Positions 1 through 8,687 of a stretch of 64,000 bases of DNA are shown one piece after another. The position numbers were made by a program, and so were the translations under genes. This DNA is from JADHTT01 sp964633845 (GTDB lineage: Bacteria; Campylobacterota; Campylobacteria; Campylobacterales; Arcobacteraceae): contig CAZWLA010000002.1 in the NCBI GenBank assembly GCA_964633845.1, positions 19,732 to 83,731 on the forward strand, in the 5' to 3' direction. The notes under the pieces were generated by a model, which worked only from the letters and a program-made list of their open reading frames with translations, did not search any database and had not been told where the DNA came from. Within the stretch, counting starts at the first letter, position 1. Every line of letters starts with the position of its first letter.

Positions 1-608
1 TCCAATGTTTTAAAACAACTCCATATCAATTTAATGATCAATTATTTGTTAATTTTGAACAGATTATACCAACTAAAGATGCGGAAGATTATATGATAGG
101 AATGGCTGAAAAAGCTCAAACAGAAATACAAAATCAAACTAAATCACAAAATAGGCATTTAGTCAGAAGTAATTTCTGGAAGCAATTATTAGAAGTAATG
201 AATACTAAAAGTTCTTTATATCAGACAATTAGTCCATCTAAAGAAAATTGGATTAGTAAAGGTTCTGGAGTTAGAGGAATGGGTTATAACTTTGTTGCAT
301 CTGGCAAATATGCAAGAGTGGAAATCTATATCGATAGGGGTGATAAAAATGAAAATGAGATTGCATTTGATTATCTTTATGAAAGAAAAAAAGAAATAGA
401 AGAACTCTTTAACAACAAATTAGTATGGGAAAGACTGGACACCGCAAGAGCCTGTAGAATTAAATTCGAAAAAGAATCTAATATATTTGAAGAGGAGCAA
501 TGGTCAAATATGATTGAGTTTATGACAGATGCAATGATTAATCTAGAAAGTACCTTTAAAAAATACTTATTAGATATTAATGGAAAATTAAAAGAATATG
601 CAAAATAA
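1..608 (+). CDS. DUF4268 domain protein, C-terminal part (5' truncated by window edge)
   Basis: The frame that begins at base 3 is open to the left edge and ends at a stop at 606-608, so this is the last ~200 residues of a longer protein. The first in-frame ATG (93) lies inside the conserved part and is not the real start. The segment with NFWKQLLEVMN, GVRGMGYNF, ARVEIYID and the RIKFE end matches my knowledge of DUF4268, a domain found at the C-terminus of ~320-370-residue proteins that often carry a nuclease-like N-terminal half. A biological role is not established. Its last codons overlap the truB start by 11 bases. Confidence 0.75.
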   Translation, partial: QCFKTTPYQFNDQLFVNFEQIIPTKDAEDYMIGMAEKAQTEIQNQTKSQNRHLVRSNFWKQLLEVMNTKSSLYQTISPSKENWISKGSGVRGMGYNFVASGKYARVEIYIDRGDKNENEIAFDYLYERKKEIEELFNNKLVWERLDTARACRIKFEKESNIFEEEQWSNMIEFMTDAMINLESTFKKYLLDINGKLKEYAK

Positions 609-1428
609 ACTATTTGTAGTTAACAAACCTATATTTATAAGTTCAAACTTTTATTTACGAAAGATAAAAAGAAAGTATAAGACTAAAAAAGCAGGTTTTT
701 CTGGTACACTTGATCCATTTGCATCTGGATGTTTAATTGTAGCTTTTGGTCAATATACAAAACTATTTCAATTTTTAAAAAAGACACCAAAATCATATAG
801 AACAACCATATGGCTAGGGGTTCAAAGTAGCTCTTTAGATATTGAAAATATATTTGATATAAATAGTGAATACAAAAAACTTTCAACTAAAGATATAAAG
901 ATACAACTTAATAATCTACTAGGAAAACAAACTTATCTACCACCTAAATATTCTGCAAAAAAAATAGATGGGAAAAGAGCATATACTTTAGCAAGAGAAG
1001 ATATAGATTTTAAACTAAAAGAGATCACATCAAATATTTACAATATAAAATTTTTAAGCTATTGTCATCCATTTATTACATTTGATATTACTGTTAGTGA
1101 GGGTAGCTATATAAGAAGCATAGCCCAAATACTACTTGAAAAACTAGGTGCGGTTGGTACACTAAGTAGTCTTATACGATTAAATGAAGGAAAATTTATT
1201 TTTGATAGTGAAAAGGCATTAAATCCACTAGAGTATCTTGACTTACCGACAAATAATTATACAGGTACAAAAGAGTGGTTTGAACTTGGCAAAAAACTGA
1301 ATATAGAATTTTTTGATAATAAAAATGATGGTGAATATCTAATTATTTTTGATACATTCTTTGCAATAATTGAGATCAAAGATAACGAGATAAAATATTT
1401 ACTCAATAAGGTACAGCTAGATGATTAA
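598..1428 (+). CDS. truB: tRNA pseudouridine(55) synthase TruB
   Basis: Converts U55 of the tRNA T-loop to pseudouridine in the cytoplasm. The catalytic signature GTLDPFASG, with the nucleophilic Asp, is near residue 37. The motif KPIFISS before it and the SYIRSIAQ segment near residue 190 are typical of the family. The length, 276 residues, is usual for Campylobacterota TruB. The start ATG overlaps the end of the DUF4268 gene, and its stop overlaps the ispE start by 8 bases, so it is probably translationally coupled in one operon with ispE and smpB. Confidence 0.95.
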   Translation: MQNKLFVVNKPIFISSNFYLRKIKRKYKTKKAGFSGTLDPFASGCLIVAFGQYTKLFQFLKKTPKSYRTTIWLGVQSSSLDIENIFDINSEYKKLSTKDIKIQLNNLLGKQTYLPPKYSAKKIDGKRAYTLAREDIDFKLKEITSNIYNIKFLSYCHPFITFDITVSEGSYIRSIAQILLEKLGAVGTLSSLIRLNEGKFIFDSEKALNPLEYLDLPTNNYTGTKEWFELGKKLNIEFFDNKNDGEYLIIFDTFFAIIEIKDNEIKYLLNKVQLDD

Positions 1429-2197
1429 AAAGTCATATGCAAAAGTAAATATATTTTTAAAGATAGCTGGCAGAAGAGATAATTATCATGAACTTGTTTC
1501 AAGATTTGTTAGAGTATTAAATCTGTATGATACTATAACTTTTAAACAAACTATTTGTGATGAATTTACATTAGAAGGTAACTTTGGTTGTGAAACTAAA
1601 AAAAATACTATCTATAAAGCATATAAAATTTTATCAAATAGCTATCCTATAGTAGAAAAGTATTTTAAAAATCATAAAGTAATGGTAGAAAAAATAATAC
1701 CAGAATTTGCAGGTCTTGGTGGAGGCTCAAGCAACTGTGCTACATTTATACTTATGGTAAACGAAGCTTGCAAATTAAACTTATCAAAAGACCAACTAAG
1801 CCAAATTGGTGCTACTATTGGTGCAGATGTGCCATTTTTCATATATGAATATAATAGTGCCAATGTGACAGGTATTGGTGAAGTTGTAAAAAAATTTGAT
1901 GAATCAATTTTAGATATAGAAGTCATAACACCAAATCTTAAATGTGACACTGGCGCTATCTTTAAAGAGTTTAGAAGTAAATTTTATAAAGAAATTTCCA
2001 AAGAGGAAGCTTCTAAACTATTAAATATCAATAGTTTGGACATATTAAATCAGCTTTCTATTGAAGAGGCAAATGATTTGTATATAGCAGCTAAAACTTG
2101 CAATCAAAAATTAAAAAAATATGAAAAAGAAGATTGGTACTTTAGTGGAAGTGGTTCTAGCTTTTTTAAGGTTAATGGATATAAAAAGGATATATAA
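1421..2197 (+). CDS. ispE: 4-diphosphocytidyl-2-C-methyl-D-erythritol kinase IspE
   Basis: GHMP-family kinase that phosphorylates CDP-methylerythritol in the non-mevalonate (MEP) isoprenoid pathway. The N-terminal SYAKVNIFLKI substrate-binding strand, the glycine-rich ATP loop PEFAGLGGGSSN near residue 95 and the C-terminal FSGSGSSFF motif are all visible. At 258 residues it is at the short end for the family. It overlaps truB and is immediately followed by smpB, an arrangement common in Campylobacterota. Confidence 0.95.
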   Translation: MIKKSYAKVNIFLKIAGRRDNYHELVSRFVRVLNLYDTITFKQTICDEFTLEGNFGCETKKNTIYKAYKILSNSYPIVEKYFKNHKVMVEKIIPEFAGLGGGSSNCATFILMVNEACKLNLSKDQLSQIGATIGADVPFFIYEYNSANVTGIGEVVKKFDESILDIEVITPNLKCDTGAIFKEFRSKFYKEISKEEASKLLNINSLDILNQLSIEEANDLYIAAKTCNQKLKKYEKEDWYFSGSGSSFFKVNGYKKDI

Positions 2198-2671
2198 GTG
2201 GCTAAGAAAAAAGTACAAAATAGACCAACACAGTTTTTAAATAAAAAAGCAAGTCATGAATATTTTATATTAGAAAAATTTGAAGCTGGAATTGTGCTAG
2301 AAGGTAGTGAGATTAAAGCGATTAGAGAAGGTAGAGTAAATTTAAAAGAAAGCTTTGTTCGTGTAATTAAAGATGAAGTATTTTTATTAAATATGCATAT
2401 TACACATCTAAGTACTGCACATGCTATGTATAGACCAGATGAAAAAAGAGATAGAAAACTACTACTTCATAGAAAAGAGATAAGTAAACTTGAAGAAAAA
2501 GTAGCTAAAGATGGTCTTGCTATTGTAGTAACAAAATTATATTTTAATTCTCGTAATCTTGTAAAAGTACAAATAGCCTTAGCTCGTGGTAAAAAACTGC
2601 ATGACAAACGAAACGATATGAAACAAAAAACAATGCAAAGAGAAACACAACAAGCTCTTAAAAATTATTAA
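2198..2671 (+). CDS. smpB: SsrA-binding protein SmpB
   Basis: Partner of tmRNA in rescue of stalled ribosomes. The conserved features are NKKASHEYFILE, the EAGIVLEGSEIKAIREG core and a basic C-terminal tail (KLHDKRNDMKQKTMQRE). The start codon is GTG and abuts the ispE stop TAA directly, which implies translational coupling. 157 residues is the normal length. The tmRNA gene itself is not in this window. Confidence 0.95.
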   Translation: MAKKKVQNRPTQFLNKKASHEYFILEKFEAGIVLEGSEIKAIREGRVNLKESFVRVIKDEVFLLNMHITHLSTAHAMYRPDEKRDRKLLLHRKEISKLEEKVAKDGLAIVVTKLYFNSRNLVKVQIALARGKKLHDKRNDMKQKTMQRETQQALKNY

Positions 2672-2704
2672 CTGCCAATAAAAGCATCTCATAATATAAA
2701 ATTT

Positions 2705-2712
2705 GATAATAT
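2705..2712 (+). promoter_or_regulatory. Putative leaderless promoter (-10) of nadA
   Basis: The stretch TTTGATAATAT contains a good -10 (GATAAT 2705-2710 or TAATAT 2707-2712) that ends 6-8 nt before the nadA ATG. There is no Shine-Dalgarno between it and the ATG, so the transcript would start at or next to the start codon. Inferred from sequence only. Confidence 0.45.
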
Positions 2713-2718
2713 CTCTTT

Positions 2719-3711
2719 ATGATGAATTATAAAGAAGAAATACAAAAATTAAAAGAGAAATTAGATGTGACCATAGTAGCTCACTTCTACCAAAGAGATG
2801 AAGTTTTTGAACTTGCTGATATAAATGGAGATAGCCTTGAATTAGCAAAGAGAGCAATGGCATCAAAAAGTAAATATATACTTTTTTGTGGTGTAGGCTT
2901 TATGGGAGAGAGTGTAAAAGTACTAAGTCCTGAGAAAACTGTAGTAATGCCAAGAATTGCATGTTGTGCAATGGCTAAAATGATAGATGTTGATTATTTT
3001 GATACAAATTTAAAGATTCTAAATGAAGCTGGAATATCAAATGATGATATTTTACCAATCACATATATTAATTCAAGTGCAGCAGTAAAAGCTGCAGTTG
3101 GAGAGATGGGTGGGTATGTTTGTACAAGTTCAAATGCCTTTGCTATTATCAAAAGAGGGCTAGAAAGTGGAAAGAAAATTTTCTTTGTACCAGATAGATG
3201 TCTGGGGCAAAACTTTGCAAATGACATTGGATTAAAATCAGCTGTAATTGGTATCAATTCAATTGAAGAGGTAAAGGATGCTGATATTATTTGTTATAAT
3301 GGATTCTGTTCTGTTCATCAACTTTTTACTGTTGAAGATATAGAATTTTATAGAGAAAAATATCCTGATATCCTAATTGCAGTACATCCAGAATGTGATC
3401 CTGCAATTGTAGCACTTGCAGATTTTTCAGGTTCAACTTCACAACTAATCAAATATATTACAGGGCTTCCAGATGATCAAAAAGTAGCAGTTGGTACAGA
3501 GTACAATATGGTAAATAGACTAAGACCAAATAATACTTATGTACTAAGCTCTACAAAACCTGAGTGCCCTACTATGAATGAAACTACTATTGAACATGTT
3601 TACGAGACACTAAAAGCTATTGAGAGTGGTGATATTGTAAATGAAATCAAAGTAGATGATAAGGTTGCAAAATATGCAAAAATTGCACTTGAACGAATGT
3701 TTGAGGTATAA
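2719..3711 (+). CDS. nadA: Quinolinate synthase NadA
   Basis: [4Fe-4S] enzyme that condenses iminoaspartate with dihydroxyacetone phosphate to quinolinate in de novo NAD synthesis. The conserved IVAHFYQRDEV segment is near residue 20. Three family-conserved cysteines lie in FCGVGFMGES, YNGFCSVHQ and KPECPTMNETT. The 330-residue length fits the short NadA form. Two consecutive ATG codons (2719 and 2722) could serve as start. There is no Shine-Dalgarno and a -10 box lies just upstream. The stop is directly followed by the trpS ATG. Confidence 0.95.
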   Translation: MMNYKEEIQKLKEKLDVTIVAHFYQRDEVFELADINGDSLELAKRAMASKSKYILFCGVGFMGESVKVLSPEKTVVMPRIACCAMAKMIDVDYFDTNLKILNEAGISNDDILPITYINSSAAVKAAVGEMGGYVCTSSNAFAIIKRGLESGKKIFFVPDRCLGQNFANDIGLKSAVIGINSIEEVKDADIICYNGFCSVHQLFTVEDIEFYREKYPDILIAVHPECDPAIVALADFSGSTSQLIKYITGLPDDQKVAVGTEYNMVNRLRPNNTYVLSSTKPECPTMNETTIEHVYETLKAIESGDIVNEIKVDDKVAKYAKIALERMFEV

Positions 3712-4677
3712 ATGAGTACAAGAATATTATCAGGAATTCAACCAAGTGGAACAATCCATATAGGAAATTATTTTGGGATGATCAAAAAAATGATCGAATC
3801 TCAAAATGATGGTGAATTATATGCATTTATTGCATCATATCATGCCCTTACATCAGTAAAAGATAAAGACTTTTTACAAAAAAATACTTTTGAAGCAGCT
3901 GTAAATTTCTTAGCTTTAGGTATGGATCCACAAAAGTCTACATTTTGGGTACAAAGTGATGTACCTGAAGTTTTAGAACTTTATTGGATTTTATCAAATC
4001 ATACACCTATGGGACTTCTTGAGCGTGCACATAGTTACAAGGACAAAACAGCAAGAGGTCTTGCTACTAATCATGGTTTATTTTCATATCCTGTTTTAAT
4101 GGCTGCAGATATTTTACTATTTGATTCAAATATTGTACCAGTTGGAAAAGATCAAATTCAACATGTAGAGATGACAAGAGATATTGCAAATACTTTTAAT
4201 AATACTTATGGTGATATACTAGTGATGCCAGAATCAAAAGTAGATGAAAATGTACAAAGTGTACCAGGTACTGATGGTGCTAAAATGTCTAAATCATATG
4301 GTAATACTATTGATATGTTTGGAACCAAAAAAGGTATCAAAAAACAAGTAATGAAAATCATTACAGATTCTAAGGAATTAGAAGATGTAAAAGAATATGA
4401 AAACTGTAATGTTTATAAGTTATGTGAATTATTTATGAATACTGATGAATTATTAGAACTACAACAAAGATATGCTACACCAGGTGAAGGATATGGTCAC
4501 TTTAAACTTACATTATTAGATAAAATAAATGAGCACTTCGCACCATATGCTCAAAAAAGAGAACACTATCTAAATAATCCAGATGAAGTTAGAGATATTA
4601 TGGCTTATGGAGCTTCTAAAGCTAGAAAAGAAGCACAAGAAAAAATTAAAATAATAAGAGATGCAGTTGGATTGTAA
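3712..4677 (+). CDS. trpS: Tryptophanyl-tRNA synthetase
   Basis: Class I synthetase that charges tRNA-Trp. The HIGH-type signature (SGTIHIGNYFG) is near residue 12, and the KMSKS signature (GAKMSKSYGN) near residue 195. 321 residues is typical of the bacterial single-domain form. It starts immediately after the nadA stop and its 3' end overlaps the recJ start by 17 bases, so nadA-trpS-recJ form a compact operon. Confidence 0.96.
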   Translation: MSTRILSGIQPSGTIHIGNYFGMIKKMIESQNDGELYAFIASYHALTSVKDKDFLQKNTFEAAVNFLALGMDPQKSTFWVQSDVPEVLELYWILSNHTPMGLLERAHSYKDKTARGLATNHGLFSYPVLMAADILLFDSNIVPVGKDQIQHVEMTRDIANTFNNTYGDILVMPESKVDENVQSVPGTDGAKMSKSYGNTIDMFGTKKGIKKQVMKIITDSKELEDVKEYENCNVYKLCELFMNTDELLELQQRYATPGEGYGHFKLTLLDKINEHFAPYAQKREHYLNNPDEVRDIMAYGASKARKEAQEKIKIIRDAVGL

Positions 4678-6220
4678 TGAAATAGCATCTCTGCTAGCTT
4701 CAAGAATTAAAGATGATCAATTTACTACACTAAAAGAGTTACCATCACCATCACTTTTTAAAGATATACACAAAGCTACCCAAAGGGTTGTAGAAGCCAT
4801 CAATAGAAAAGAACAAATCACTATAGTAGGTGATTACGATGTTGATGGAATTGTATCTACTACCATTATGGTTGAATTTTTCAAAAAACTAAATATTGAT
4901 GTAGATTGGATTGTACCAAACAGATTCAAACATGGATATGGATTATCACCACAAATTGTAGAACAGATTCATACAGGACTAGTAATAACTGTAGATAATG
5001 GTATAAGTGCTACTAGAGCCGCGCAACTTTGTAAAGATAAAGGGCTTGATCTAATTATTACAGATCATCATACAGTAGGAGAAGAGATTCCAAATTGTTT
5101 TGCTATTATAAATCCTAAACAACATGACTGTACCTTCCCATATAAAGATATATGTGGAGCACAAGTTGCTTGGTACTTTTGTGCAAGCATTAAAAATGAT
5201 TTAAATGCTAATATAGATCTACTAGACTTCTTTGATATATTATCTATTGCAATTGTCGCAGATGTCATGCCAATGCGATCTTTAAATGCAGCAATGGTAA
5301 AAAAAGGTCTTAAACAACTAGCATCAAGTAATAGAACAGCCATATTAACTTTAAATAATCACATTAAAAAATCAAGCCTAAATGAGGAGGATATTGGCTT
5401 TACAATTGCTCCACTATTAAATAGTTCTGGAAGAATGAAAGATGCTTCTATTGCAGTTGAATTTTTACTATCAACAGATCCTATAGAAGTTAATAATATC
5501 TTTGAGCATTTAAAGAATTTAAATGCTGCGAGAAAAGAGGAACAAAATACAATTTACAAAGAAGCATTGGAGCAAGTAGATTATACTGCTGATGTAATAG
5601 TTGTAGCAAGTGAAAATTGGAATGAAGGTATTATAGGAATAGCAGCAGCAAAACTATGTGAAAAATTTAAAAAACCAGCATTTGTATTTTCAATAAATAA
5701 GGATACTGCAAAAGGTAGTAGCAGATCAATTAATGATGTAAGTTTATATGAACTATTACAAACTATCTCTCATACAACTATAGGATTTGGTGGACATAAA
5801 GGTGCTGCTGGAGTAGTTGTAGAGACAAATAAACTACAAGAATTTAAAAATGAGATCAATAACTCTATAAAAACTTTTTCAAATAAAGATATTATACTTA
5901 GAAATAAACATTTTTGTTCATTAGATACATATAATGTAGATTTGAATCTTTATAATATATTAGAAGATTATAGACCATTTGGTCTTGAAAATGAATTACC
6001 TATATTTAAATTTAATAATATCAAAATTTTAAAACACTACTATTTAGGAAAAGAACAACTGCATCAAAAACTTATTTTAGAAAATAATATTGAACTATTG
6101 TTATTTAATAACAGTGATTTATTAAGTGATTTAAAAATAATTAATTTTACAGCAACTATCTCTTTAAATGAATTTAGAGGGAATATTTCTATAAATTTAA
6201 TTGCCAAAGAGATTATGTAA
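4661..6220 (+). CDS. recJ: Single-stranded-DNA exonuclease RecJ
   Basis: DHH-family 5'-3' ssDNA exonuclease used in recombination and mismatch repair. The metal-binding motifs VGDYDVDGIVS (near residue 57) and LIITDHHTVG (near 130) are clear, and the DHHA1-type motif GFGGHKGAAG is near residue 375. 519 residues is typical of Campylobacterota RecJ, shorter than the ~577 of E. coli. The start ATG lies within the end of trpS in another frame. The gene ends about 100 bases before rplM. Confidence 0.93.
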   Translation: MQLDCNEIASLLASRIKDDQFTTLKELPSPSLFKDIHKATQRVVEAINRKEQITIVGDYDVDGIVSTTIMVEFFKKLNIDVDWIVPNRFKHGYGLSPQIVEQIHTGLVITVDNGISATRAAQLCKDKGLDLIITDHHTVGEEIPNCFAIINPKQHDCTFPYKDICGAQVAWYFCASIKNDLNANIDLLDFFDILSIAIVADVMPMRSLNAAMVKKGLKQLASSNRTAILTLNNHIKKSSLNEEDIGFTIAPLLNSSGRMKDASIAVEFLLSTDPIEVNNIFEHLKNLNAARKEEQNTIYKEALEQVDYTADVIVVASENWNEGIIGIAAAKLCEKFKKPAFVFSINKDTAKGSSRSINDVSLYELLQTISHTTIGFGGHKGAAGVVVETNKLQEFKNEINNSIKTFSNKDIILRNKHFCSLDTYNVDLNLYNILEDYRPFGLENELPIFKFNNIKILKHYYLGKEQLHQKLILENNIELLLFNNSDLLSDLKIINFTATISLNEFRGNISINLIAKEIM

Positions 6221-6231
6221 CTTTAATATAG

Positions 6232-6273
6232 CTTAAATTAAGTGGTTTTTAATTAAACTATCCTTAAATTAAG
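6232..6273. promoter_or_regulatory. Two copies of the palindrome CTTAAATTAAG upstream of rplM
   Basis: The identical 11-bp palindrome CTTAAATTAAG occurs at 6232-6242 and 6263-6273; the second copy extends to a 13-bp perfect palindrome, 6262-6274. The centres are 31 bp apart, about three helical turns, so a dimeric regulator could occupy both sites on one DNA face. They lie ~30 bp upstream of the rplM -10 box. A regulatory role is inference; AT-rich palindromes can arise by chance. Confidence 0.35.
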
Positions 6274-6295
6274 GCTCCTGTAAGTATTAAGCCAC

Positions 6296-6301
6296 TATAA
6301 T
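6296..6301 (+). promoter_or_regulatory. -10 box of the rplM-rpsI operon
   Basis: A consensus TATAAT lies 31 nt upstream of the chosen rplM start, giving a short 5' leader with the Shine-Dalgarno AAGG at 6321-6324. No clear -35 hexamer is seen, as is common in Campylobacterota. Confidence 0.6.
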
Positions 6302-6332
6302 GCCGAACTTATAAAAAATGAAGGTAATAAAT

Positions 6333-6755
6333 ATGAAATTTACACAAATGGCAAATAAAGCTGACAGATCTAGAGATTGGATCGTTGTTGATGCTGAAGG
6401 TAAAGTATTTGGTAGAATTATGACTGAAATTGCAACAATTTTAAGAGGTAAAAACAAAGTTGATTTTACTCCTACAATTGATTGTGGTGATTATGTTGTA
6501 GTTATCAATGCTTCAAAAGCAGTATTTACTGGTAATAAACTAGCAACTAAAAACTACTACACTCACTCTGGATACTTTGGTTCTACTAAGACTCATAAAA
6601 TGTCTGAAATGTTAGAAAATAACCCAGAAAGATTATACAGATTAGCAGCAAGAGGTATGTTACCTAAAACTGATCTTGGTAGAAAAATCATTAAAAAATT
6701 AAAAGTATATGCAGGTTCTGAGCATCCTCATACTGCACAAGTTAAAGGACAATAA
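6333..6755 (+). CDS. rplM: 50S ribosomal protein L13
   Basis: Large-subunit ribosomal protein. The sequence has the L13 core (RDWIVVDAEGKVFGR, RGKNKVDFTP, GDYVVVINASK, RGMLPKTDLGR). I chose the ATG at 6333 (MKFTQMANK) over the upstream in-frame ATG at 6318 because Campylobacterota L13 proteins usually begin MKFT and because AAGG at 6321-6324 is a well-placed ribosome-binding site for 6333. This gives 140 residues. It is followed after 2 bases by rpsI, the universal L13-S9 pair. Confidence 0.95.
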   Translation: MKFTQMANKADRSRDWIVVDAEGKVFGRIMTEIATILRGKNKVDFTPTIDCGDYVVVINASKAVFTGNKLATKNYYTHSGYFGSTKTHKMSEMLENNPERLYRLAARGMLPKTDLGRKIIKKLKVYAGSEHPHTAQVKGQ

Positions 6756-6757
6756 GT

Positions 6758-7147
6758 ATGGCAAAAGTATACGCAACTGGTAGAAGAAAATCAGCAATCG
6801 CAAAAGTATGGCTAGAAGCTGGTAAAGGTGAAATGACTATAAATGGTGTATCTTTAGATGCATGGCTTGGTGGTCACGAAGCTATTAAAAAAAGAGTTAA
6901 GCAACCATTAGAAGTTTCTAAGCAATTAGAGTCTGTTAACTTAACGATCAAAACACTTGGTGGTGGTTATTCTGCTCAAGCTGATGCTGTAAGACATGGT
7001 ATCTCTAGAGCTTTAGTTGCTTTTGATGAGCAATTTAGAACAATCCTTAAGCCATATGGACTTCTTACAAGAGATTCAAGATCTGTTGAAAGAAAGAAAT
7101 ACGGAAGAAGAAAAGCAAGAAGAAGCGGTCAGTTCTCAAAGAGATAA
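6758..7147 (+). CDS. rpsI: 30S ribosomal protein S9
   Basis: Small-subunit ribosomal protein whose basic C-terminal tail reaches the P-site tRNA. The YATGRRKSAIAKVW start, the GGGYSAQADAVRHGISRAL core and the KKYGRRKARRSGQFSKR tail are diagnostic, and the usual terminal KR is present. 129 residues, full length. Its stop TAA shares one base with the ATG of the next gene, and a 15-bp perfect hairpin begins 20 bases after the stop. Confidence 0.96.
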   Translation: MAKVYATGRRKSAIAKVWLEAGKGEMTINGVSLDAWLGGHEAIKKRVKQPLEVSKQLESVNLTIKTLGGGYSAQADAVRHGISRALVAFDEQFRTILKPYGLLTRDSRSVERKKYGRRKARRSGQFSKR

Positions 7148-8679
7148 TGGTTATTCCTTTTTCTATAAAAAAGCTAAAAAGATTTTTCTTTTTAGCTTTT
7201 TTTATTTCTATAGTAACTGCAAATGCATCTGTATTAAATTTAAGTATATCTTCAAATCCAAGCAGAATAAACCCTATACTAGCATCCGATAGTGCTAGTA
7301 GTGAAATAAGTGCTTGGATTTTCAATGGTCTATTTAAATATGATAAAGATGGAAATATTACAAATGATTTAGCTTCAAGCTATAAATTTATAGATAACAA
7401 AACACTACAAATCAATCTAAAACAAAATGTAAAATGGCATGATGGTACACTTTTTACAGCAAATGATGTTATCTTTACATACAACAAAATTATTGATCCA
7501 AAAATCTTTACATCTTTAAAGTCATCTTTTGCATATGTAAAAAGTGTTGAAAAAAAAGATAACTTTACAATCATAGTTAAATATAAAGAGCCATATTTTA
7601 AAGCATTGAATATTTGGATGAGTGGAATATTGCCATACCATATTTTAAAAGATGAACAAGATCTAATGCGATCAAAATTTAATAAAAATCCAATTGGTAC
7701 TGGACCATATAAATTAAAATCACTAAAAACTTCAAGCGATATTGAACTTTTAATAAATGAAAACTATTTTGATAAAGTGGCAAATATCAAAAAAATTAAA
7801 TATAAATTTTTAGCTGATCCTACTACAACATTTTTTATGTTAAAACAACAAAACCTAGACCTAGGATCTCTTACACCTCTTCAAACAGATAGACAAATTG
7901 ATAAGCAGTTTAAAAACAACTATAAGATAGTTGAGCAGCCAAGTTTTGGCTATACATATATGGGATTTAATCTTTCAAACAAAAAATTAAAAGATATTAG
8001 AATACGAAAAGCACTAAGCCTAGCAGTAGATCGTCAAGAATTAGTAGATATATTATTTTTTGGTCATGGAAAAATTTGTACAGGGCCATTTTTACCTGAT
8101 ACTTTTGCATTTAACGATAAAGTAGAAATACCAAAACAAAATATAAAAAAAGCATTAAATCTTTTAAAAGAAGCTGGTTATGATGAAGATAATCCATTTG
8201 AATTTGAATTAGTTACAAATGCAAATAATTCTACAAGAGTATATGCTGCTCAAATTTTACAATACCAACTAGAAAAAGCTGGTGTAAAAATGAATATTCG
8301 TATTATGGAATGGCAAGCCTTTTTAAATACAGTTGTAATGCCAAAAAAATATGAAGCTATACTTCTTGGATGGGGACTTTCACTAATGCCTGATGCAAAA
8401 CCATTATGGCATAGTCAAAGTAATAAAAAAGGTGGATTCAATCTAGTAAACTATAATAATAAAGATGTAGATATACTGATAGAACAAGGAGCAAAAACTA
8501 TAAATAGAGAAGAGTTAAGTAAAATATATAAAAGTATATTTAAAAAGATTACAAGTGATCTACCTTATCTATTTTTATATATTCCAAATTCAATAACTGT
8601 AGTAAATAAAAATATACAAAATATAGAACCTGCTTTAACTGGAATAATGCATAACCAAAATGAATGGATAAAACCATAA
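7147..8679 (+). CDS. Peptide-type ABC transporter solute-binding protein (SBP family 5)
   Basis: Periplasmic substrate-binding protein of the oligopeptide/dipeptide/nickel group. A signal peptide is visible: a basic KKLKR n-region, a hydrophobic FFFLAFFISIV core and an ANA cleavage site near residue 27. Family motifs are SSEISAWIFNGLFKYD, NVKWHDGTLFTANDVIFTY, PIGTGPYKL and RIRKALSLAVDRQELV. 510 residues is normal. No permease genes are adjacent, so the substrate is unknown. The ATG overlaps the rpsI stop (TAATG). The codons for the signal-peptide core form a terminator-like hairpin (7167-7203), so expression may depend on read-through. Confidence 0.88.
   Translation: MVIPFSIKKLKRFFFLAFFISIVTANASVLNLSISSNPSRINPILASDSASSEISAWIFNGLFKYDKDGNITNDLASSYKFIDNKTLQINLKQNVKWHDGTLFTANDVIFTYNKIIDPKIFTSLKSSFAYVKSVEKKDNFTIIVKYKEPYFKALNIWMSGILPYHILKDEQDLMRSKFNKNPIGTGPYKLKSLKTSSDIELLINENYFDKVANIKKIKYKFLADPTTTFFMLKQQNLDLGSLTPLQTDRQIDKQFKNNYKIVEQPSFGYTYMGFNLSNKKLKDIRIRKALSLAVDRQELVDILFFGHGKICTGPFLPDTFAFNDKVEIPKQNIKKALNLLKEAGYDEDNPFEFELVTNANNSTRVYAAQILQYQLEKAGVKMNIRIMEWQAFLNTVVMPKKYEAILLGWGLSLMPDAKPLWHSQSNKKGGFNLVNYNNKDVDILIEQGAKTINREELSKIYKSIFKKITSDLPYLFLYIPNSITVVNKNIQNIEPALTGIMHNQNEWIKP
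7167..7203 (+). terminator. Intrinsic-terminator-like hairpin inside the solute-binding-protein signal peptide
   Basis: A perfect 15-bp inverted repeat (arms 7167-7181 and 7188-7202, loop 7182-7187) has a right arm that ends in a run of seven T (7197-7203). It is correctly placed to terminate rplM-rpsI transcription, but it lies inside the reading frame of the downstream gene, codons 7-19. The stem is AT-rich, with only AGCT and one terminal G-C pair inside, so termination may be partial. Confidence 0.65.
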
Positions 8680-8687
8680 GGATAAAA

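Noticed and set aside
93..608. A complete 171-residue protein starting at the ATG at 93
   Set aside because: The frame is open through the left edge and the upstream codons continue the DUF4268 sequence, so this is only the tail of a longer gene.
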